Origin: an uncultured Selenomonadaceae bacterium | Lineage (GTDB): Bacteria; Bacillota; Negativicutes; Selenomonadales; Selenomonadaceae | DNA: 6,418 nt | Assembly (NCBI GenBank): GCA_905236785.1 | Contig: CAJOQC010000133.1 | Coordinates: 1-6,418 of the forward strand | Direction of reading: 5' to 3' | Notes under the pieces: generated by a model | What the model was told of the DNA's origin: nothing | What the model saw: only the letters and a program-made list of their open reading frames with translations | The model's database searches: none | Part shown: positions 1-4,573 of the stretch, piece after piece | How the letters are laid out: every line of letters starts with the position of its first letter | How positions within the stretch are numbered: the first letter of the stretch is position 1 | Program-made: the position numbers and the translations under genes

Positions 1-558
1 GACGTGATGAAACCATCGGACATGGTGGTTGTCGATTTGGACGGCAAGAAAGTCGAAGGCGACCTTAACCCCTCAAGCGACACGGAAACGCATCGCATAT
101 TTTATAAAGAGTTCCCCAATATCGGCGGCGTGGTGCATACCCATTCCCGCTGGGCAACGACTTTCGCGCAGGCGGGGCAGGGCGTTCGCGCCTACGGCAC
201 GACCCAAGCCGATTATTTCTACGGCGAAATTCCCTGCACCCGGGATATGACCGAAGAGGAAATAAAGGAAAATTACGAATACAACACCGGCGTTGTGGCG
301 GTGGAGCGGTTTAAGAAATACGGCATAAACCCCGATTATGTCCCCGCCGTCCTCGTAAAGAACCACGGGCCTTTCACCTGGGGGACAGACCCCTTTAACG
401 CCGTGCATAACGCCGTGGTGCTGGAGGAAGTTGCGTTTATGGCGTTCCATACGCAAATGCTGACCCAAGACCGCGACCCCATGCCGCAGGTTTTGATGGA
501 TAAACATTTCCTGCGCAAACACGGTCCCAACGCTTATTACGGACAGAAGAAAAAGTGA
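1..558 (+). CDS. araD: L-ribulose-5-phosphate 4-epimerase, 5'-truncated by window edge
   Basis: Class II aldolase/epimerase-fold, Zn-dependent enzyme that interconverts L-ribulose-5-P and D-xylulose-5-P in the cytoplasm (AraD/UlaF/SgbE family). The reading frame is open from base 1. By comparison with the 231-residue E. coli enzyme as I recall it, about 45-50 N-terminal residues lie left of the window, so the GTG at 4 and ATG at 7 are internal codons rather than starts. Counting residues from the GTG at 4, the family signatures are PSSDTETHR (Asp26), VVHTHSR (Zn ligands His45 and His47), [15 protein letters not shown] (Asp70), NHGPF (third Zn ligand His121), and the C-terminal [10 protein letters not shown] with catalytic-type Tyr179. 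These match E. coli D76, H95, H97, D120, H171 and Y229 with a constant offset of 50. The TTxADYFYG block separates it from fuculose-P aldolases. Because a UlaE-type gene follows directly, the physiological role is probably UlaF-like (ascorbate/gulonate) rather than arabinose use. Its TGA lies inside the next gene's ribosome binding site. Confidence 0.95.
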   Translation, partial: DVMKPSDMVVVDLDGKKVEGDLNPSSDTETHRIFYKEFPNIGGVVHTHSRWATTFAQAGQGVRAYGTTQADYFYGEIPCTRDMTEEEIKENYEYNTGVVAVERFKKYGINPDYVPAVLVKNHGPFTWGTDPFNAVHNAVVLEEVAFMAFHTQMLTQDRDPMPQVLMDKHFLRKHGPNAYYGQKKK

Positions 559-560
559 GG
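555..560 (+). promoter_or_regulatory. Ribosome binding site that sets the ulaE start
   Basis: GTGAGG lies 6 nt before the ATG at 567 and overlaps the TGA stop (556-558) of the upstream epimerase gene. It favours the ATG at 567 over the in-frame GTG at 555, which would add MRRK and has only weak Shine-Dalgarno sequence before it. The overlap of stop codon and ribosome binding site suggests translational coupling of the two epimerases (inference). Confidence 0.6.
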
Positions 561-566
561 CGCAAA

Positions 567-1412
567 ATGGCAAATTATCTTTTGGGACTTTACGAAAAAT
601 CCATGCCCGGCACTCTTACCTGGGCGGAAAAACTCCAAGCGGCCAAAAACGCGGGCTTTGATTACGTGGAAATGAGCATCGACGAAACCGACGAAAAACT
701 TGCCCGCCTTGACTTGCCGCAGAGCGGGTGGGACGAAATAGCCGCCGCCGTCCGCGCCGTGGGTGTTCCCTTTGGCTCTATATGCCTGTCCGGGCACAGA
801 AAATATCCCTTCGGCTGCCCCGACCCCGAAAAGCAAAAACGCAGTTTGGACATTATGCAAAAGGCCGTGAACCTTGCGGCATATCTTGGTATTCGCACCA
901 TTCAGCTTGCCGGCTACGATGTTTATTATGAAGAAGGCAACGAAAAGACCCGCGCCGACTTTTTGACGAACCTCAAAAAAGCCACACTCATGGCGGCAAA
1001 GGCGGGGGTGCAACTCGGTTTTGAAACCATGGAAACGCCATTTATGGACAATGTGCAAAAAGCCATGGAATATGTAAAAAAAGTCAACTCGCCTTATCTC
1101 GGCGTGTACCCGGATTCGGGCAACATCACCAACGCCGCCCTTATCTACGGCGACGACGTGGAAAAGGATTTGCTCTCCGGCGCGGGGCATATAGTGGCCG
1201 TGCATCTAAAGGAAACCGTCCCCGGCAAATATCGCGAAATACCCTACGGCACGGGTCATGTTGATTTTGACAAAATAATACAAACTTCGTGGAGCTTGGG
1301 CGTTCGCCGTTTCGTGACGGAATTTTGGTATCTTAAAGGCACGGATTGGGTGGAAGAACTCAAAAAAGCCAACGACTTTATGCGGGTACGCTTTGAAAAA
1401 GTCGATAAATAA
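567..1412 (+). CDS. ulaE: L-xylulose-5-phosphate 3-epimerase (UlaE/SgbU family)
   Basis: Predicted TIM-barrel (xylose-isomerase-like) metal-dependent enzyme converting L-xylulose-5-P to L-ribulose-5-P, the substrate of the epimerase encoded just upstream. The 281 residues closely match the usual family length (about 284). Family blocks visible with the ATG at 567 as residue 1: LGLYEKSMPG (N-terminus), GFDYVEMSIDETDEKLARLD (about 30-49), CLSGHRKYPFG, IRTIQLAGYDVYYEE (about 109-123), LGFETMETPFM, YPDSGN, HIVAVHLKETVPGKY and RRFVTEF. The four metal/catalytic positions Glu-Asp-His-Glu are seen at E153, D183, H213 and E252, matching the E155/D185/H211/E251 set known for E. coli UlaE. The ATG at 567 was chosen because GTGAGG sits 6 nt upstream and the N-terminus then matches the family. 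No gap separates it from the upstream gene; a 41-bp gap follows. Homologous paralogues (SgbU, or hexulose-6-P 3-epimerase-like proteins) are hard to exclude, but the adjacent 4-epimerase supports this assignment. Confidence 0.95.
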   Translation: MANYLLGLYEKSMPGTLTWAEKLQAAKNAGFDYVEMSIDETDEKLARLDLPQSGWDEIAAAVRAVGVPFGSICLSGHRKYPFGCPDPEKQKRSLDIMQKAVNLAAYLGIRTIQLAGYDVYYEEGNEKTRADFLTNLKKATLMAAKAGVQLGFETMETPFMDNVQKAMEYVKKVNSPYLGVYPDSGNITNAALIYGDDVEKDLLSGAGHIVAVHLKETVPGKYREIPYGTGHVDFDKIIQTSWSLGVRRFVTEFWYLKGTDWVEELKKANDFMRVRFEKVDK

Positions 1413-1453
1413 AAAATAAAAAATGTGTATTATGTTTACGGAGAATTTTTGAC

Positions 1454-1711
1454 ATGAAAAATTATGAATTTGCCACAACGGGCGTGTGCGCCAAACAAAT
1501 AAATTTCGGCATTGACGACGACGGCAAACTGCGCGACGTGAAATTTTTCGGCGGTTGCCCCGGCAACACCATTGCGGTGGGCAAACTGAGCGAAGGCAAA
1601 GACGCGAAGGAAATCGCCGACATTCTGCGGGGCAACCCCTGCGGCAACCGCGGCACAAGTTGCGCCGATCAGTTGGCCATAGCCATAGATCAAGCATTGG
1701 CGAGCGCGTGA
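1454..1711 (+). CDS. TSCPD-domain protein (TIGR03905-like), function unknown
   Basis: Small 85-residue soluble protein. It has the layout of stand-alone TSCPD-domain proteins, relatives of the cysteine-rich C-terminal domain of class II ribonucleotide reductases. Conserved cysteines are visible at C12 (TTGVCAKQI), C35 (FFGGCPGN), C63 (GNPCGNRGTSC) and C70. The hallmark Thr-Ser-Cys-Pro-Asp is here TSCAD, so the Pro is replaced by Ala. Four cysteines in such a short protein suggest metal binding or redox chemistry (inference); no biochemical function can be read from the sequence. The start is supported by GGAG at 1440-1443, 10 nt before the ATG. It lies 41 bp after ulaE and 31 bp before the propeller gene on the same strand, so it is probably cotranscribed with them. 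No separate convincing promoter is visible in the 41-bp gap, which is AT-rich and holds only a weak TATTAT-like stretch. Confidence 0.85.
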   Translation: MKNYEFATTGVCAKQINFGIDDDGKLRDVKFFGGCPGNTIAVGKLSEGKDAKEIADILRGNPCGNRGTSCADQLAIAIDQALASA

Positions 1712-1742
1712 TTTTTATGAAAAGAGAGGAGCGTTTCTGAAT

Positions 1743-2789
1743 ATGAAAGTAACGAAAAAAGTAATCGGCGAACTTGAAAAATGCTATGCCATGACCCGGC
1801 TAAATTACCAAGGCAAAGAACATTTCTTGGTGGCGGCGGAAAAAGTGAACTGTTGCTATCTTTACGACCTTGACGGCAACAAAGAAGAAACCGTTTGGAA
1901 AGAACCGGGCGGCGTTATGACCATGCAACAAGTGCCGGGGAGCGACGGCAGATTTTTGGCAACGAGAAAATTCTACTCCCCGAACGACAGCAAAGATGCG
2001 TCGATAGTCGTCGTCACGCCCATGGGCAAGGACGATTGGGAAGTGCGAACCTTGGTGAAACTCCCCTTCGTGCATCGTTTTGACATTTTGCAGGCGGGCG
2101 GCAAAAATTGGCTCATAGCCTGCTGCTTAAAATCAGACCATGAATATAAAGACGATTGGCGTTTCCCCGGCAAGGTTTTCGCCGCCGAATTGCCGAGCGA
2201 CCTTTCGACCTACAGCTTCGACAACCAACTTGAAATGAAAGTAATAAAAGACGGCATGCTTAAAAACCATGGCTACTATCGCCATGCGGAAAAAGACGGC
2301 TCCACAAGCAGCATAGTCAGTTGCGACGGCGGCGTGTACCAATTCTTTCCGCCGAAAACCGCAGGCGGCGAATGGGAAATAAAACAACTCACAAGCGACG
2401 CCGCCAGCGACGGACTTTTGCTTGACCTCAACAACGACGGCGTTGAAGAACTTTGCACCATTGCGCCCTTCCATGGCGACACGGTAAACATATACAAAAA
2501 CGACGGCGGCAAGTTTGTTCTTGATTACACTTACCCCGAAAAACTCGAATTTTTGCACGCCATTTTCGGCGGCGAAATTTGCGGCAAGCCGACATGGATT
2601 TTGGGCGCAAGAAAAGGCGACCGCCTGACCCTCGCCTTCACCCATGACGGCAACGGCTATGTGGCGCAGGAAATAGACCGGGGTTGCGGCGCGGCCAACG
2701 TCATGCACTACAAGCATAACGGCAAGGATTACATCATCGCCACCAACCGCGAAATTGACGAAATTGCTATGTACGAATTTAGCGAATAA
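1743..2789 (+). CDS. Cytoplasmic seven-bladed beta-propeller-like protein, function unknown
   Basis: 348 residues, no signal peptide and no membrane segment, so probably cytoplasmic. I do not recognise a named family. Seven loosely similar units can be picked out, each with a turn containing Gly (often Asp/Asn-Gly or Gly-Lys) and then a short hydrophobic strand: NYQGKEHFLVAA (about 21-32), GSDGRFLATRK (66-76), GGKNWLIACC (119-128), KDGSTSSIVSC (184-194), DLNNDGVEELCTI (228-240), GKPTWILGAR (281-290) and NGKDYIIATN (326-335). This spacing of about 50 residues fits a beta-propeller of FG-GAP/VCBS type. Unit five has an Asp-rich, calcium-loop-like DLNNDGVEE. Histidines recur near the start of several units (H111, H176, H181, H272, H322) and could line a central channel. 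AGGAG at 1727-1731 lies 11 nt before the ATG. It is the last gene of the epimerase operon. Possible roles are a lactonase, lyase or epimerase for a sugar acid, or a sensor; none can be shown from the sequence. Confidence 0.85.
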   Translation: MKVTKKVIGELEKCYAMTRLNYQGKEHFLVAAEKVNCCYLYDLDGNKEETVWKEPGGVMTMQQVPGSDGRFLATRKFYSPNDSKDASIVVVTPMGKDDWEVRTLVKLPFVHRFDILQAGGKNWLIACCLKSDHEYKDDWRFPGKVFAAELPSDLSTYSFDNQLEMKVIKDGMLKNHGYYRHAEKDGSTSSIVSCDGGVYQFFPPKTAGGEWEIKQLTSDAASDGLLLDLNNDGVEELCTIAPFHGDTVNIYKNDGGKFVLDYTYPEKLEFLHAIFGGEICGKPTWILGARKGDRLTLAFTHDGNGYVAQEIDRGCGAANVMHYKHNGKDYIIATNREIDEIAMYEFSE

Positions 2790-2794
2790 TACTT

Positions 2795-2804
2795 TTACCT
2801 TATG
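2795..2804 (+). repeat. Left copy of 10-bp direct repeat (putative target-site duplication)
   Basis: TTACCTTATG, identical to 2944-2953. The flanking bases differ (T before and G after here; G before and A after at the right copy), so the identity is exactly 10 bp and brackets the hairpin element. This is the arrangement left by a transposition event. Confidence 0.6.
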
Positions 2805-2943
2805 GGCATCTCTAAAAACTCACTTTATACCTCCTCCCGTCGGCTATGCCGACACCTTCTTCCTCCGAGATGAGGTCTGATTTTAAGCCTCCCCTGAAAG
2901 GGGAGGTGGCAGACCGCAGGGCTGACGGAGGGGTTTTTAGAGG
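2805..2943. mobile_element. MITE-like, hairpin-rich intergenic element (139 bp, non-coding)
   Basis: The stretch lies between identical 10-bp direct repeats and is built of nested inverted repeats. Near-terminal arms CTCTAAAAACTC (2810-2821) and GGGTTTTTAGAG (2931-2942) are complementary at 11 of 12 positions. CCTCCCGTCGGC (2833-2844) can pair with GCTGACGGAGG (2921-2931) with a bulge and a G-U pair, or GTCGGC can pair locally with GCCGAC (2839-2844 with 2848-2853, TAT loop). GGTCTG (2874-2879) pairs with CAGACC (2910-2915) and encloses the perfect hairpin CCTCCCCT-GAA-AGGGGAGG (2888-2906). No open reading frame of note lies inside. Similar CCTCCGTCAGCCC...CCTCCCCTT modules are, from memory, widely dispersed between genes in Firmicute genomes. 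It would be a non-autonomous element mobilised in trans; the transposase family cannot be told. It sits between the propeller gene and its terminator. Confidence 0.6.
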
Positions 2944-2953
2944 TTACCTTATG
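2944..2953 (+). repeat. Right copy of 10-bp direct repeat (putative target-site duplication)
   Basis: TTACCTTATG, identical to 2795-2804. Removing one copy plus the element would place the terminator stem about 20 bp after the propeller gene's stop codon, a normal distance for a gene end. This supports insertion into a previously compact gene-terminator junction. Confidence 0.6.
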
Positions 2954-2958
2954 AACAA

Positions 2959-3005
2959 AATAACCGTTGCGGCTTATCCATAGGATGACCGCAACGGTTA
3001 TTTTT
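2959..3005. terminator. Bidirectional rho-independent terminator between convergent genes
   Basis: AATAACCGTTGCGG (2959-2972) pairs perfectly with CCGCAACGGTTATT (2989-3002). The 16-nt interior can extend the hairpin through ATCC/GGAT around an ATA loop. On the + strand the stem runs into TTTTT (3001-3005); on the - strand it runs into TTATTTTG. It can thus end both the + strand epimerase/propeller operon and the - strand MATE gene, whose TAA ends at 3011, only 5 bp away. Confidence 0.9.
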
Positions 3006-3010
3006 GCTCA

Positions 3011-4402
3011 TTACGCTTCTTTTTGCCGATGACGCGGCATTGTCATAAACAGATGCTTTATGTAAAAACGATAGGCGATATATATGAAAATGGTGGTCAC
3101 CAGCCAGCTTACGGGGTAGGTTGCCATTAAGACTTCATAGGTGGGGGTTTGGGCAAAGAGGGTGTAGACCCATGTTATTCGTATGCCGCAGATGCCGACA
3201 AGGGTGAGTGCGGCGGGAATCATGGACACGCCGTAACCCCTCAAAGCCCCGGATAATCCTTCCAAAAACACGTTTATAATTTCCGGCATGACAACGTAAA
3301 GTATGCGGATTTTCCCCAAGGCCACCACGTTTTTGTCGTCGTTGAAGAAACTTAGCATGGGGTCGGCGAAAATTAGTATGAACACCGACAGCACGAGCAT
3401 GAAAACAGCGTTCAGCAAAAGGGAAGTTTTGGTGGCGCGTATGCAACGGGCGTAATTTCTCGCGCCGAAGTTTTGCCCCACGAAGGTCGTGGCCGTTTGG
3501 CCAAAGGCGTTCAGAAAACAAAAAACGTTGATTTCGATGGTAAAAGCCGCCGCCGACGCCGCCATGGTGTCCGCGCCCAGGCTGTTTATCGCCGATTGAA
3601 TGAGAAGATTGGAAAGGGAAAAAACCATGCCCTGTATACCTGCCGGCAACCCGATGCGAACTATTTTCGCCAGTTGCGGGCGGGTTATTTTCATTTCGGC
3701 AAAATTTAGGCGAATGATGCCGTCGGCGCGACACAGAGCCACCAAAAGAATAAGCGCGCTCACCGTGTTGGCTGTTGCCGTAGCCGCCGCCACGCCGCCT
3801 ATGCCCCAAGAAAAATGCAAAACGAAAACAAGGTTTAGGACAATATTCAGCATACTTGCCGCAAAGAGTGCCAACAGCGGCGTTCCCGTGTCGCCCCGGC
3901 TTCTGAATATTGCCGCTTCAAAATTGTATACCCCCGCCATGGGCATACCAAGAAGATAAATGCGCAGATATTCTTCGGCCATGTCGGCTACTTCCGTCGG
4001 CACGCCCAAAATATCCATGAAGGGATTTACCATAAGCTCGCCCGCCACAACGGCGAAAAGCCCCACGATAAAAGAAAACAAAAAAGCGGTATGAATGGCC
4101 TGCCGCGCCAAATCCTGTTTGCCCGAACCGATGTTTTGGGCTATTACCACGTTTGCGCCCAAGGACAGCCCCATAAACAAGCTGACCAAAAGCCCGATAA
4201 CGGAGATGTTGTTCCCCACGGCGGCCATGGCGTGTTTGCCCACATACTGACCCAAAACCGCCACGTCGGCGGCGTTTAGCAGTTGTTGCAAAACGCCGGT
4301 GAAAGCCAAGGGCAGGGCAAAGATAATCATTTTGTCCCACATAGAGCCGTGGAGCATATCTATCTCATGGGAGAGAAATTTTTTGGCGAATTTATTGAAC
4401 AT
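3011..4402 (-). CDS. MATE-family multidrug/cation antiporter
   Basis: 463-residue inner-membrane efflux transporter of the multi-antimicrobial extrusion family, which exchanges cationic or other drugs/metabolites for Na+ or H+. The length and about twelve hydrophobic segments in two halves fit the family. The first half holds LQQLLNAADVAVLGQYVG (about 38-55), NVVIAQNIGSGK (84-95) and FRSRGDTGTP (166-175). The second half starts at GLPAGIQG (251-258), with TTFVGQNFGARNYAR (305-319), EGLSGALRGYG (381-391) and GIRITWVY (406-413). The Q-N-G-x-G-(K/R) type pattern after TM3 appears in both halves (AQNIGSGK, GQNFGARN), reflecting the internal duplication. The extreme C-terminus is basic. The start ATG at 4402 is preceded by TAGGACGG (- strand, 4418-4411) at 8 nt. 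It is transcribed divergently from the diguanylate cyclase and convergently with the sugar operon, so it stands as a single-gene unit. Its substrate cannot be predicted. Confidence 0.95.
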   Translation of the reverse strand: MFNKFAKKFLSHEIDMLHGSMWDKMIIFALPLAFTGVLQQLLNAADVAVLGQYVGKHAMAAVGNNISVIGLLVSLFMGLSLGANVVIAQNIGSGKQDLARQAIHTAFLFSFIVGLFAVVAGELMVNPFMDILGVPTEVADMAEEYLRIYLLGMPMAGVYNFEAAIFRSRGDTGTPLLALFAASMLNIVLNLVFVLHFSWGIGGVAAATATANTVSALILLVALCRADGIIRLNFAEMKITRPQLAKIVRIGLPAGIQGMVFSLSNLLIQSAINSLGADTMAASAAAFTIEINVFCFLNAFGQTATTFVGQNFGARNYARCIRATKTSLLLNAVFMLVLSVFILIFADPMLSFFNDDKNVVALGKIRILYVVMPEIINVFLEGLSGALRGYGVSMIPAALTLVGICGIRITWVYTLFAQTPTYEVLMATYPVSWLVTTIFIYIAYRFYIKHLFMTMPRHRQKEA

Positions 4403-4433
4403 GATACTTACCGTCCTAAAATTTAATATACTG

Positions 4434-4462
4434 CGATAATTATATCATGCATATCGTTATCG
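4434..4462. promoter_or_regulatory. Imperfect 29-bp palindrome over the MATE promoter (candidate operator)
   Basis: CGATAA (4434-4439) mirrors TTATCG (4457-4462), and ATAT (4442-4445) mirrors ATAT (4451-4454), both around a centre at 4448. Ten of fourteen base pairs are symmetric. It covers the -10 and the spacer, and touches the -35, so a bound dimeric repressor would block transcription. The GATAAT/GTTATC ends are loosely Fur- or MarR-box-like, but I do not assign a regulator family. AT-rich sequence makes chance symmetry possible. Confidence 0.4.
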
Positions 4463-4466
4463 TCAA
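4439..4466 (-). promoter_or_regulatory. Sigma-70-type promoter of the MATE gene
   Basis: Read on the - strand: TTGACG (4466-4461, 5 of 6 matches to the consensus -35), a 16-bp spacer, then a perfect TATAAT (4444-4439). The -10 element ends 36 bp before the MATE ATG, leaving a short AT-rich leader with the ribosome binding site at 4418-4411. Confidence 0.75.
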
Positions 4467-4492
4467 TTTTTGCGACGACGAAAAATTTAACC

Positions 4493-4506
4493 GCAAAAAT
4501 TTTTGC
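4493..4506. promoter_or_regulatory. Perfect 14-bp palindrome at the diguanylate cyclase promoter (candidate operator)
   Basis: GCAAAAATTTTTGC is exactly self-complementary and overlaps the first four bases of the -35 box (4503-4508) of the rightward promoter. The half-site AATTTTTGC also occurs at 4465-4473, next to the -35 of the leftward MATE promoter, 33 bp away (about three helical turns). It could be bound by a regulator common to both genes, or be a bent A-tract (inference). Confidence 0.4.
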
Positions 4507-4532
4507 CAAAGGAATTGTTTTCGTGGTATAAT
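4503..4532 (+). promoter_or_regulatory. Sigma-70-type promoter of the diguanylate cyclase gene
   Basis: TTGCCA (4503-4508, 5 of 6 to the -35 consensus), an 18-bp spacer, then a perfect TATAAT (4527-4532) preceded by TGG, which gives an extended -10 (TGnTATAAT). It lies about 40 bp before the chosen start codon. Confidence 0.75.
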
Positions 4533-4573
4533 TTCGTGCAGTGAATTTATGTTGATTTTTGGCGGTGTTTAAT

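Noticed and set aside
555..566. GTG at 555 as the ulaE start (4-bp GTGA overlap with the upstream stop)
   Set aside because: The ATG at 567 has GTGAGG at 6 nt and gives the N-terminus expected for the family; only weak Shine-Dalgarno sequence precedes 555. Still possible, but less likely.
537..1205. 222-codon open frame on the - strand opposite ulaE
   Set aside because: It is antisense to a well-conserved epimerase and has no recognisable domain.
1717..1740. Seven-codon mini-ORF (MKREERF) just before the propeller gene, possible leader peptide
   Set aside because: Its codons merely span the AGAGAGGAG ribosome binding site of the propeller gene. It has no own Shine-Dalgarno sequence, regulatory codon run or attenuator hairpin.
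2830..2943. Structured region considered as a riboswitch or small RNA
   Set aside because: The hairpins are better explained by a dispersed mobile element with flanking direct repeats. It lies downstream of one gene and convergent to another, not in a leader position.
3135..3809. 224-codon open frame on the - strand inside the MATE gene
   Set aside because: It is an alternative frame of the MATE coding sequence. The product is Arg/His/Gly-rich and low in hydrophobic residues, typical of a shadow frame.
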